64,000 nucleotides of DNA. It comes from Piper betle (lineage: Eukaryota; Streptophyta; Magnoliopsida; Piperales; Piperaceae). Where the stretch lies: NCBI GenBank assembly GCA_033002965.1, contig JAURVB010006142.1:1-64000 (forward strand). Direction: 5' to 3'. The notes under the pieces were generated by a model, which ran no database searches, was not told where the DNA came from, and saw nothing but the letters and a program-made list of their open reading frames with translations. The position numbers were made by a program, and so were the translations under genes. Numbering within the stretch: position 1 is the stretch's first letter; each line of letters begins with the position of its first letter. Shown piece by piece: positions 11,216-22,446 of this stretch.

Positions 11216-11553
11216 TACACACAAATAACAAACATATGCTCTCATATACTCGACAACTTAATTTTTTGATGTGGAGCTACCATTCAACCCTCATTGCATA
11301 CACACATAGTTGGCCTCTAACCTGCATGTGTGGTTAAAAAGCTGACCTGCCTTGAACTAGTAGTCAACAGACTTAATTGACAATTATAAAACCCTTACTC
11401 GAACAGCAAAATTTACAACCTTCCCCCTTAAGAGTTTTGTCATTATAGTTTTCCATATAAATATACAATCATGAAGCTAAGCTATATCAAGAGCCTCATT
11501 GTCGACAAACTAATGGTTCAATAAGTTAGATGGTGAGCTCCTAGTAGACCTAC
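10781..11553. other. AT-rich intergenic with compound microsatellite
   Basis: There is no coding structure. At about 11160-11224 a TA tract of roughly 20 units passes directly into a CA tract, a typical compound microsatellite. The rest is simple AT-rich sequence. Confidence 0.6.
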
Positions 11554-13499
11554 TGTCACAACACAGATTCTAGGGTACAATTTTTGTCCCATAACACGAC
11601 CTATATGGCATATTTCTCTCTAGAAATGCTCAGTTTTCCACAAGGAGCACAACAAAACACAATACAATGATAATTATGAAAGCAACCCAGCACTAACAAG
11701 CAAACCTGAAATCCTTATATTGCACCCAATTGCTAGCACACGCAATATGAAATTTACTACTACGTATAATTCGCAAACTAATCTTAATCTTAATATGTTG
11801 CAGTATGCATGCAAATTCACTAAGCAAATATAGTACAACGTCCCACACCAAATACCCCCCTATTCGGTAATACAAACCCCTTAAATCCACTTAAGGATCT
11901 CTACTTGGAACCAATCAAATAAGAACGTCGACACTACCAATTTGTGGGACCCTTCACAACCTTAATTCCACTCAATTAAATAAAAGATTACAACCAATCA
12001 AACTTCCTTGACTACTTATCATGTTGTGGATATGAAAACCCCACAACTAAACCTCTTCCCTAAGAAAAGCTATGAAGACAATGAGTAATCCCCACTCACA
12101 ACAGTCCTTACTAATACAACCCCAAGTCGTCCTCCCTAGTATGAACTTGTTTACATGCAACTTAACTCAATAAGAATAGCAAATAGGTTGTATAACATAA
12201 AAGTGTGTGGACCTTGATCAAAGTAGACAATCACCCGTATGAAGTTTCAATCCTTCAACATGAAGAATCGACCATGATAACTTCAACTTATATCCTTTTC
12301 TTGATCAAAGTAGTCTCCCCTTCATCTCATCTCTGAAAATCCCCATCAAAGAAGTTCGTGTTCAACTCTATAGGAATAGCCTTTATATACTTATCCATCT
12401 TAGAGTTTTAGTTGTACTCCAACACCAAGTCAGCTAATGAGAAAATCGAGTTCCACTCCAACTCTTCCCATCATGTCATGCAAGACTCCAACTCTAATCA
12501 AACTCTCCCTTGGTGCGTCTTGGCTATGTGGTTAAGTCCCTTGGCTCGGCAAAGCTCTTCAAGTCTACCAAACCTCAAACCTTAATACCTAATCTCACTT
12601 CTAGGGTTTGGTTTTGGTTCCAGCTCCACCACAATCAACTCGGTCACAAATCCTAGTTAACCTAGAACTTTGTATCCTCCATGTCCACGTGTCCATATAA
12701 ACTTCTCCCTTGAAGCATTGTTTGTGTCCAAGTCATCCAAGAAAATCCCTAAGTCACTAATACACAACTCACCTAATAATACCAGTAAATCCTACTACCA
12801 CTAGAATTCCTAATGCCAGTAGGAAAACTCAACCAAATCCCGGTATGCAGCATTTGCTGCTCATTCACGTCTAGCGCTCTCGTGTAGGCCTCCGATATTT
12901 CTCTTCACTAATTCTCGGTACACTCAGTATTCAGTTGTTGGTATGCTCAGTACTAATTAACCTCACACAGTCAATTCTTGACAACATATTGCCAGTAGCT
13001 ATGCTCGGAACTGATATTTGATCCCCACCACTTGGACTCTTGACACTACTCGTCACACCCAGTGGTGAGTCTCAGTAGCAATGACAAGTCAAGCTCAATC
13101 ATCCTCGATCATGCTCACTCCTTGGAACCCGACATAGACATCTTGAGGTTAATTTACTGCCAATAGAGCATATGTGCTCAGTACACCGCCAATGCTCGGT
13201 ATACATTCCTTATGACTTGATGAGCTATTTTAGGTTATCAATCACTGATTCCTGCTATACTTGACATCAAATATCGATAATCATGCTCGATCCAATGCTT
13301 GAGACTCGATAGCACTTCTCAACATCTTGGCAACCTCCAAGCATCATAGTTCATCATGACTGCATCTATAACACGAATTATTACTAGTAAGTTGTTTTCA
13401 CCATTTGAATAGCGCTAACTACCTGTCATGGATTTGGGATAACTATGAACAACCTTCAAATCCTAATATCCGATATACCCATGGACCAGACTCATAACA
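11554..13499 (-). mobile_element. Candidate 3' LTR of gypsy element 1
   Basis: Read on the minus strand, the LTR starts at 13499 with TGTTATGAGTCTGG, directly after a purine-rich tract (complement of 13500-13512) that fits a polypurine priming site. It follows the chromodomain-like end of the polyprotein. The far end is placed at 11554 because the minus strand there ends in TTGTGACA, giving TG...CA termini and a length near 1.95 kb; that end is less certain. Its terminal 120 bases resemble 1690-1805. No gene is seen inside. Confidence 0.5.
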
Positions 13500-13613
13500 G
13501 TCCTTCCCTACCAATGAGAGCCGATGTCCTTATCGGAAGGTTAAGTTTTTCTTAATACTTCTTGATCCTCTTTTCAAACTGCCATAAGTTTGCCTTCTTT
13601 TTCACAGCTAGCC

Positions 13614-14974
13614 TCACTTCTCGGTTCTCCTCTCCACTCGATCAAATACTCTGTCCTCCTGTTTGAAACCGCTTGGCCAATTGTCCTGCTCCAAAATCCT
13701 CCCTACTTTCTTTTCATACTGTTGCCGGACAATAAGGGGAGCTCTGTTTGGATGAGCACTCCTCAAATTGATCAAATCTTCATGAAAAGGTTTGACAAAA
13801 CTAACATGAAAGTGGGGTGAAGCTTGTAACTCTCGGGAAGTTTTAACTAGTATGCAACACTCCCAATTGCTTTCTCCACCTTGAAAGGACCATTGTACCT
13901 CTGCACTAGTGATCTTTGCACCTTGGTACTTCTGATTTTCTTCCAAATTTGTGACGTCAACTTCAACATTACTTTATCCCCAACATTGAATTAAAGCGGC
14001 CTTCTCTTCATGTTGGCATATCTCTTCATTTTCTGCATTGCCTTGGCCAATGAATCTATTGCATCCTCATCAAGTCGACATAGTTCTTGCCTATCCCTAG
14101 TAAATTTGTATGCAGCTAAACACCTTACTCCACCTACCTGTAGAAAAACCTCATGTGGTGTAAGAAGCTAGTAGCCCGTAGCAACTCCAAAAGGATTCTG
14201 CCCATCACTGAAATTGATGCAAGTTATAACAAAATTGTGCCACATCAAGAAAGTCCAACCAATTCTTTTGACTGGCTGTAACAAAATGCCTCAAATATTC
14301 CTCCAAGAAGGCATTGATCCTCTCTGTCTACCCATCAGAATGAGGATGATTAGCTATAGAAAAATTTAACTTTCTCTTTAACTTGCTCCCTAGAAAATCA
14401 AACAAACATGTCCAGAATTTACCCATAAATCTGGCATCTTGATCACTCACAATGTCTGCCAGTACTCCAAAGTACTTAACCATGTTCCTAAAGAACAATT
14501 CAACAACAATCTCATATGAACATGCATGTGGAGTTACTGAAAATATGACGTACTTAGAAAACCGATCAACTACAACCAATACTGATGGTATTCCCTTCAC
14601 CTGAAGGAATCTAGACACAAAGTCCATTGAGACCGAGCTCCATGGTCTCTCTAGTGTAGGTAGTGGTTGCAACAAGTCTATGTCTAACCTTTTCTCCACC
14701 TTATCCTATTGATACACCAAACAGGATCCAACAAAAGCCTCTATATTAGCCTCTATCTTCAACCAATAATAACCCTAAACATTAGGGCATACATATGGTC
14801 CCTACTTGGATGTCTAGCTGACTGAGTATCATAGGGCTCCTCTATTAGCTTATGTCTTAGTTTGCCTGTAGGGATATATAACCGTCCTCCACTAGCATCT
14901 AACCAATATCGTCGAATTAATTCCTCATTGATTTTGTCAACTAGTTTCTTGTATTCTAAATCCGTCTTAGCCAA
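13614..14974 (-). pseudogene. Integrase and chromodomain-like segment of gypsy element 1, broken
   Basis: The piece at 14759-14974 corresponds to the region before the zinc-binding part. The piece at 14328-14699 holds the integrase catalytic core, with the first acidic residue in SMDFVSRF, the VVVDRFSK block and the second acidic residue in SDQDARF. The third acidic position falls in the damaged stretch after 14328. The piece at 13614-13946 reads HPTFHVSFVKPF-like sequence when a frame change is allowed, followed by a chromodomain-like VRQQYEKKVGRILE. Stops and frame changes separate the pieces. Confidence 0.8.
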
Positions 14975-15330
14975 CTCTCTGACCTACCCCAGTAGCTCAG
15001 TTTCCACCCTTGACATAGCTATAATAACTTCTATATTCTTCTTACTAAGTACATCTGCCACTTGGATTTTTCCAGTTGATGTAGCCATTCAAAGTTATAC
15101 TCTGCTAGAAACTCTTGCCACCTTACCTTTCTAGGAAACAACTTCTTTTGGGTCTTGAAGAAGATGTTAGCTACATTATCTATAATAACAATGAACTTCG
15201 ATCCTAACAAGTAAAGTTGCTATACCTTCAAGCAATGTACCACGGCCAGCATCCCATTCTCATGAGCTGAATATCTAGTCTCAGTTTCCTTTAACTTCCA
15301 AATCTGGAAAGCTATTGGACGCCGTCCTTG

Positions 15331-15588
15331 CTATGGTACACCTCCTACGGCCTTGTCCGAAGCAGCTGTAACTATTTCAAACAGTTGTTCGAAATCCGGT
15401 AATTTCAAAATTGGCTCTAATGAAATAGCATCTTTCAATGTATCAAAAGCTATTTGGCACTCCTCTATCCATGCCCACGACTTATCCTTCCTCAATAAGT
15501 CAGTTAAGGATGACACTACATGACTATATCCGTGTATGAATTTTTTATAATAATTACCCAACCCTATGAAGCTCCTCACTTCTGTCAC
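15331..15588 (-). pseudogene. RT connection / RNase H start of gypsy element 1
   Basis: The 85-residue frame reads [20 protein letters not shown], then a [14 protein letters not shown] segment and an FDTLKDAI segment. These are the standard blocks joining reverse transcriptase and RNase H in Ty3/gypsy polyproteins. Sequence further along the minus-strand template (15760-16150) still resembles reverse transcriptase, but the catalytic YxDD region near 15780 is corrupted. Confidence 0.8.
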
Positions 15589-16718
15589 CTTAGTCAGTTC
15601 TAATCACTCCACTATAGCCTTCACCTTAGATTCATCCATATACACCTCTCCTTGCCCAATTCTACGCCCAAGGAAGCTGATCTCCCCTAGGCCGAACTCA
15701 CACTTTTCCTTCTTAACATATAGTTCAACTTCCCTCATCCAATTTAATACGTGCATGAGATAACCAAATACACCACCACAAACTTATCGATGAAGTCATG
15801 AAAAACATCATTCATTAAGTTGCAAACCATAGGAGGCATATTAGTCAAACCAAACAGCATCACAAGCAATTCATAAGACCCATACCTTGTGACCAGAGAT
15901 GTCTTTAATACATCTTCAGGTGCAATCTAAACTTGCCAATATCTAGACCTCAAGTCTAGCTTAGTGAATACCCTTGCTCTACTAAGTTTGTCAAACAAAT
16001 CAGTAATTAAAGGAATTGGGTATTTATTCTTAGTTGTTACTTTGTTCAATTCCCGATAGTCTACACATAATCTGAGTGATCCATCTACCTTCTCCTACAA
16101 TAGAGCAAGTGCTCCCTACGACGCTTTTGATGACTAAATTTTCCCCGAATCTAGCAATTCCCCTAGCTGAATTTTGAGTTCTATGAGCTTCTTAGGCGAC
16201 ATTCTATATGGCACCTTAGCTTGTGTCTTTGCCCTTGGTACCAACTCGATACGGTGTTCTACCAATTTCTTGAGAGATAATCCACTGACAAATCTGTAGG
16301 CATTACATCTGAATACTCATCCAGTAACCCTATCAATGAATCTAGACCTCAACCACTTGGTCAGGTTGGATATCCACCATTACTGCAAGATAGGTCAGGT
16401 CCCCCTTCTTGCACCCTCTAGCTAGCAACATAGCCGATAGCTGCTCTCCAATGACAGTGTGGTCCTCAATCCTAGAAGGTCCCTTTTGTCCATGAACCAA
16501 ACTTGGACTAGCCTAGTTCATAATCATTACACCTCTTAGTTGTGGAAGAACTCCCACTCAATAGTCTTCATGAAGGTATTCCCAATGATTAACTTGAAGT
16601 CATTCATCTCAATGACCATGAGATCAATTCAGCCCTCAAAATCCTCGAAGCAAATTCTGACATTCTTGGCAATTCCTTCCACATGTCTCGCCTGAGAGTT
16701 AATTGCCTCCATACTACT

Positions 16719-17959
16719 AGTGTTGTACCCGCCCGTTCCAAGTCACAAGCCAAGTGCTACTATATGAAACTAAGTGTCTCATAAATTAATTTTCTATTAA
16801 TTGTCAAGATTTTAAATAATCCATAAAAATAAATTTAATATACAAATGCTCAGAATAATCTAAGCCCCATGAACCGAACCAAAAATCTCACTGTCATGCA
16901 AACAATCTAGAGAAAAGAATAGTCGAATAATAGAGTCCTCCAGTTGTCCCAACTCTACTTATCCTTCCATGCTCATACCTACAGACGCAATTCCACATCA
17001 GTGATAAACATACTAAGTCATATAATTACAAGAAACAATTAATATATTCCACAACATTTGAATTTCATCTTTTAAGGGTGCTGCCCCATCTCAGGACTCC
17101 CACATAATAATTTTTAGGGATGCTGCTATGTGCCGGGACTCCCACATAGTAATTTTAAGGGTGCTGCCCTGTTTCAAGACTCTCACATAGTAAGGGTGTT
17201 GTCTTCTGTCGGGACTCCCACATAGTAATTTTTAAGGGTGTTGCCCTGTGTCGGACTGAGCCAATTCTTTGACCCGGTTGCGCTCGGTACATGGTGGTCG
17301 AATGTGATCTTAGGTCGACCAATACTCCCACATAAGGGTGCTGCCTCGTGTTAGACTGAGCCAATTCTTTGACCCCGGTTGTGCTCGCCGCATGGTGGTC
17401 GAATGTGAACTCAACCCAACCAAGACTCCCAAATAGGAATATATAACATTACAAGTAATTATACGGACCTGGTATTGTGATGAGGAACCCGCAACTATGA
17501 CACACGATCCTAAAGCCTTCCCTTATAAATCAAATGTGCACCAAACTATCAGAGGATTTTTAATTTAACATCAACAGAACTCTCTTTTATGTAGAAGAAT
17601 ATGTTTGGAATTTAAGAAGTCACTATATTAAAATTTATTAATATGTGTAGAATCCAAGAAGTCATTATATTAAATTTTATAAAAAAGTAATTACTCATAA
17701 TTATATCAGTTTGTGTGATAACAAAAGTCAAAAAAAATTGACTTTTGAATTAATGTGAATGGGTCCAAATCCAAAAAATTTAACAAATAAAACTTATTTA
17801 AAACTATTGTACTGGTACTCTAAAGGTTATCATTGGTAATTTATGATAGTGATTTTTAAGAATTAATTTAATTAAATATTATTTATGGTTCGTTCTAAAA
17901 TTTACAAAACCCTAAATAAAATAACCTAATTAAAATTTTTTTCGAGGTTTTACAAGTGT
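16719..17959. mobile_element. Solo LTR (16724-17954) with 5-bp target duplication AGTGT
   Basis: The element runs from TGTACCCGCCCG at 16724 to GGTTTTACA at 17954, so its ends form the short inverted repeat TGTA...TACA. It is flanked by AGTGT at 16719-16723 and 17955-17959. Removing it and one AGTGT makes the host protease region of gypsy element 1 continuous. A 1231-bp TG...CA unit with a 5-bp duplication and no internal domain is the classic solo-LTR signature. Orientation cannot be fixed without an internal region. Confidence 0.85.
17074..17440. repeat. Minisatellite inside the solo LTR
   Basis: Four to five imperfect units of about 50 bp share AAGGGTGCTGCCC, then a GGGACTCCCACATAGTAAT block. 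They pass into two units of about 105 bp that add GACTGAGCCAATTCTTTGAC and a GGTGGTCGAATGTGA block. The two-level organisation suggests an original 50-bp unit that later grew. The minus-strand frame at 17155-17364 is just this repeat translated. Confidence 0.85.
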
Positions 17960-18815
17960 TGATCCCAATTTTCAGCCCTAATTCCTTTACTATCCACTTG
18001 GAAACGAAACTGTTTGTAGCATCAGTATCTACTAAGGTTGAAACATTCCTCCCATTCACTATAACCAAAACAAACATCAAGCCAACTTCCCTTGAGGTTA
18101 TATGTCCAGCTCTCATAGCCCCAAGTATTTGAAAGGTTTGAAGCTCGGGCAGGAGTCTCTTCCTCATTAGCTTCTCTCGCAGCTCCCACAATGGCACTAA
18201 TCTTGCCCTTTTTGACAATCCTTGACCCGGTGTGGACCATTATGCAGAAAGTACCCGGATTTCTTCATATTAATCACCAGCCTTGTCACTAGCCTTGAAG
18301 TCTCTCTTCTTCTTCTTTGGCTACTTGGACGGCTTCTCCTTACCATCCCTCTTACTGTCCCTACTTTCCTTGGACTTCTTACTTTTCCACTTGTAGTACT
18401 CTTCAAATCTACTAAGGCATCAGTTGCTACCAAAGCTGCAGGTAAGTCTTGCACTTTTTGCCTCATCAGTTCCATCTATGCCCACGGTTGCAAACTAGTA
18501 ATAAAGTTGTATAACTTATTATCTTTAGATATGTTTTTGATGTCCAACATGCAAGAACTGAACTCTTTAACGTATTCCCTAACTATTCCACTTTGTCTCA
18601 ACTTTTTTAGTTGTTCCCTTCCCACCCATATAATGTTGGTTGGCAAAAATTGATCCCAAAGTTCTTTCTTCAAAGTCTCCTAACTCTCTTTTCTGGGGTG
18701 GCCAACATTAATATCCTCTTCGGTGTATGCTTTGTATTATAACTTGCCATCCCCCATCATAAACATACTGGCCATAGAAATAGGAAATCCTCTGAATAAT
18801 CAATGAAAATACTGG
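17960..18815 (-). pseudogene. Gag and protease start of gypsy element 1
   Basis: The minus strand carries gag capsid-type blocks (a KELWDQFLP segment, QLKKLRQSGIVREYVKEFSS, then a LYNFITSLQPWA segment) at 18476-18673, continuing at 18197-18475 in another frame with a basic Ser/Arg-rich tail. The protease start at 17960-18100 reads NVSTLVDTDATNSFV, where the usual catalytic motif is DTGAT; the Gly-to-Asp change would inactivate it. The protease continues beyond the nested solo LTR. Confidence 0.8.
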
Positions 18816-19790
18816 TTCTTTGTTAGCTTATGGCTTCGAGAAGAAAAACAATGAAACTATACTTGTGTTTGACCTTTTGATGTTTCGGCCCATGAAGTTG
18901 GTGATCGTCTTTGTAGTGCTTTTTACATCTGGTGATATTCATCCTGGTGGTGACGATTTTGACAAGAAATTTGTGGATTGGTTTGCATCGAACTTTAAAA
19001 GAGAAAAAGGCATTGATCTTTTGAAAGACAAACAAGCCCTTCAACATCTTACAAAAGATGCTGAAAAAGGTAAGATGGAGTTATTAACCATGGCACAAAT
19101 AAATATAAGTTTGTCATCCATCATTATCATGGCCGATGGACCAAAGCACATTGAAAGCACGCTTACAAGAGCCAATTTTGAAGAGATATCTTTTGACCGC
19201 TTGATAAGTTAAAAACTCTTGTGGATAATGCTCTTAGGTATACAAAGGTCTCTTTCAATGATGTGGATGAAGTTATCCTTGTGGGTTGATCTAGTAGAGC
19301 TCTAGTTGTTATAGAATTATGGAAGAAGATGATAAGAAATGACTCCAATATTATTGTCAATCCTAAATAAGTTGTTACTCTTAGTGCTGCAGTTGAGGCA
19401 GAAGTTTTGGTTGGAGATGTGAGTGACATTGTTCTCTTGGATGCCACACCACTCTCTTGGATTAAAGACCTTGGGAGAAGTCGTGACTACAATTATTCCA
19501 AGGAACACAACTTTACGAACATCTAAATTTAAGATGTTTTCTATTGCTGCAAATGGTTAGATCAGCATTGAAATTAATGTTCTGTAAGGAGAGTGAGAAT
19601 TTTTTAGGGAGAATAAATCTCTCAGAAATTTTTGAGTTAATGGAATGCCACTTGCGTCACATGGTGTTCCTCAAATTGAGGTCAAGTTTGATATCGATAC
19701 GAATAATATTCTTTTTGTCATTTCCATCAACTAGGACACAAAAAAGGCAGGACATGACTATTATGAGTGCTTGGTTGCTGAAAATCTTCC
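18816..19790 (+). pseudogene. Chloroplast-type Hsp70 (DnaK) pseudogene fragment
   Basis: Translated pieces follow stromal Hsp70 in order. They start in the ATPase domain (LAYGFEKKNNETILVFDL), skip damaged sequence, then give GGDDFDKKFVDWFASNFK, GIDLLKDKQALQHLTKDAEK, a DGPKHIESTLTRANFEE segment, a DVDEVILVG segment, a [15 protein letters not shown] segment, and scraps of the substrate-binding domain up to about 19790. The start and the end of the family are missing, the GGTFDVS phosphate-loop region is replaced, and stops and frameshifts are frequent. The 130-residue frame at 18820-19212 is only its best-preserved part. Whether it is processed cannot be told from this fragment. It abuts gypsy gag at about 18815. 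Confidence 0.85.
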
Positions 19791-20279
19791 CGGATGTGGA
19801 TATATTAATTAGAGGCATGACAAATTCTACTGGGCGATGCAGAAGTTTTTAATTCAACACCAGATTATATTAATTTGGTGAAGTCAGTATTCCACTTCGA
19901 GTTCATCAAAAAACTGCTAGCTTTCTCAGTGTTTTCCTTATTCTATGATGCAATTCATAGAGTTGCAAGAATTTGTGGAAGTAATTTTGGGAAGAGCTAG
20001 TTGCACGCATGGGATTGGGCAAATTAGCTTCTACATGTGAATGTCCCAAATTTGGTGTTGTAGTTGATGGTGATGCTGATTATAATTTGGTTCTTAGATG
20101 AAGAATATTTGTTCTTCTCTTAGCTTTAACTGCTATCATTGTGGCAAATGCAGTTCAATCTATTTCCATGTGTTGCTTCTGCTTTGAAGGTATTTGCTAG
20201 AAGCATGCTTACATATGCAACACTAGTCCCTAGATGTTGTGACACAAAATTTAAATTTTTAAGTCGGCTTACCGAAACA
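19791..20279. other. Unassigned sequence
   Basis: A plus-strand reading at about 19999-20100 gives ELVARMGLGKLASTCECPKF and a GVVVDGDADYNLVLR stretch, which looks protein-derived, but I do not recognise the family and stops lie on both sides. It may be the inner part of the gypsy element whose end follows at 20280. No function is claimed. Confidence 0.35.
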
Positions 20280-20560
20280 AAGATTAATTTGATGTTGTTG
20301 CCTTTCTTCCTTCCTTGGGGACAAGGAAGATTTTCAAGAGGGGAGTAATCTTACAGTATATTTTGGTATAATTGAGGGATGAGTTAGTATGATAGAGCTT
20401 AATGGGCTTTATTAGTTAGTTGAGTTGAGTTTTACATCATATTGTGGGCTTGCTTTTTGTTGGGTTTAGTATAAATAATGTAAAACTCTTGTAATTGGAT
20501 AGCTTGTTGAATTGAATCTCTTAGAAGTTTTGTTGTTCAGTGTCTTCTTCCCTGACTTCG
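20280..20560 (+). mobile_element. End of a plus-strand gypsy element with LTR start
   Basis: TTCCTTGGGGACAAGGAAG, a TTTCAAGAGGGGAG purine tract and TAATCTTACAG follow the pattern of the last codons, polypurine tract and LTR start of plant Ty3/gypsy elements. The following 200 bases include GGGCTTTATTAG, TATAAATAATG and TTGTAATTGG blocks typical of an LTR promoter/leader. The LTR start is mutated from the expected TG, and the other end is not defined. Confidence 0.5.
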
Positions 20561-21177
20561 GCCACTCTTTTCTCCAGCCATCTCTTCCAGCCTCTTTCCT
20601 TCTCCTATTTGCCTCGAACTCTTAAGATTTAGAGGTTGGAAGTTATACTTGTAATAGCTATACTGAATACAGAGGCTCAGGATAGTGCCTGCATGGCCTT
20701 TAATATGTTTGAAGGGATCGTTTATATCAAAGAAGGCATCAAACATATGTAACACAGTGTCTCCACAAGTATTAGAGCATACTTTGCATAGAATCATGAT
20801 TAAATCTGAGGACATTATCTAAATCAACTAGTAGAATTATTGATCAATGCTATATCACCAAATTCACAGTCTAGCATGTCAAATGTATTAACAAGAAAAA
20901 GACTCAATTGTATGTCAGTCATGTGTGTCTCTATCCTCCTTATCAACCCCATTACCAAGTCTGTCAAATCTATCCTATCATGTCCATTGTATCTCAATGT
21001 GTGAGAGAAAGGGAGATGCATGGAAAAGATGATACTACGATGATTTCATATGCTGCTCTCTCCAAATAATGAAATCTTGATGCATTAACTATCTTGCAAC
21101 TGGTAGGTGACATGCAAAGTGACGAACAAAGTGCCTTAATGAAGTATCCACAATGCCCTTGGTGCTCCAATTGTATC
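20561..21177. other. Unassigned intergenic sequence
   Basis: I see no gene, RNA or element boundary here. Small frames on both strands lack recognisable motifs. Confidence 0.4.
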
Positions 21178-21555
21178 CTCAAGTCCCCGGTGCTCCTAAT
21201 GTTCTATCTAGCCTTGTACTCCGGTCTCACTAGGGACATTGTGTTTGATATTGTCTCTGACCTATTTGTTCTGTATTGCACAAAGAGTCCAAGAGAAAAG
21301 GTTGGAGAGGTGGCATGCAATGAGGCCAACCAAAATGCTCCTGGAGTGATATCCTATCACTGATACCCCTGAAGTCCCTAGTGCTCCTATTGCTCCTTCT
21401 AGCCATGTCCTCTTGTCTCTCCAATGATGCATTGTCTGATAATGTGTATGAGCTATTTATCTTGCATTACACATTGTGCCCAAGGTAAAAGGCATGAGGG
21501 GCGGCACACAAACATATTGGACCAAATGTTCTTATTGTGATATCTTATCCTTTTA
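21178..21555. repeat. Diverged tandem duplication, period about 193 bp
   Basis: Two head-to-tail copies (about 21178-21362 and 21372-21555) share AAGTCCC, GTGCTCCTA, a CTAGCC block, a CATTGTxTGATAxTGT block, CTATTT, TTGCA, a GCATG block and a final GTGATATCYTATC. Overall identity by eye is roughly 65-70%. Short frames run across them but show no domain. Confidence 0.65.
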
Positions 21556-22016
21556 GCCATTGGTTTCATTCTGTCTGCTCATTTTCCATCTACTCTATCA
21601 CAATCTATCCACTAAAAAGTTTGATTGATCATCCAACACCAATCTCACAGTTAGCCCACATTTGATATGTCTGGTGTTGATGGCAAATGACGTGGTCACT
21701 AGGCTGGAACAATGGAGTAGCTACTCACCAAGGAGGGTATGGTAAGCAATAAACTCGTGCTATAGCTAACTACATCAATTCAACTCGGTTAGTGATGATC
21801 AACAGATGGTCGAGTGGTTGAACACTCTCAGATGGTGGCAATGGTACATGGATGATAATAGTGCTATACATCGATGGTAGTGATTTACGAATTTCGGTCA
21901 TATGAGAGTGACACATGGTTGTGCTATATGGACTATGGTCATGACCTACTTATAATAGTAATGTTAGTCCAGCACAGATGATTAGATCACTAATGTGGCA
22001 GCCTACAACTCCAAAA

Positions 22017-22446
22017 TGTTGGGCCCTTCCGGCCCCCAAAAGGATTTGAATATGTTTCATAGGCCTCTCTTAATCCAAAAGCTAGCTTAAGGAATAAGAC
22101 TTTCCCATTAGCATATATACAAGTCACTAGTTACCTCCCGAAACTGATGTAGGATTAACCCAACAATTCTCCCCCTTACACATCATATCATCTGAATTAT
22201 CTCCCCCTCACCACATGCTACGTCCACATGTTACAGTGAAGTTTCAAGAGGCTACAATTTGGGCAGGCTGCCATCTGAATCATCTCCCCCTCACCACATG
22301 CTAGGTCCACATGTTATAGTGAAGTTTCAAGAGACACCAATTCAAGTTGGCTGACATACCATGAGGTAAATTGAGGCAACACTAAAACCAACCAGGCTTT
22401 GATACTCTGTTAGGCCCTATGGGCCCGCCAAAAGGGACCTCCAACA
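22017..22446 (-). mobile_element. TRIM-like miniature LTR element
   Basis: On the minus strand an LTR-like unit spans 22165 down to 22017, with termini TGTTGGGTTAATC and GGAAGGGCCCAACA, preceded by a GTAAGGGGGAGAAT purine tract. At the other side, 22446-22408 is a shortened related LTR ending in GGGCCTAACA, followed by GAGTATCAAAGCC, which resembles an initiator-Met primer site. The internal part (22166-22406) has no coding domain and contains a near-perfect tandem repeat of about 84 bp (22189-22272 and 22273-22355). The one LTR is clearly eroded and no target duplication was found. Confidence 0.5.

Larger units (their letters stand above)
13500..18815 (-). mobile_element. Ty3/gypsy retrotransposon 1, degraded, 5' end missing
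   Basis: The order on the minus strand is gag (about 18815-18000), aspartic protease start (about 18060-17960), a nested solo LTR (16724-17954), the remainder of the protease region (16718-16560), degraded reverse transcriptase (about 16100-15760), RNase H (15588-15331), integrase (about 14974-14000) and a C-terminal chromodomain-like segment (about 13946-13560). Domain order and the chromodomain-like end fit a chromovirus-type element. It cannot be active, because stops and frameshifts break every domain and the 5' LTR is absent. At about 18815 the gag reading stops abruptly against an Hsp70 pseudogene on the other strand. Confidence 0.85.
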
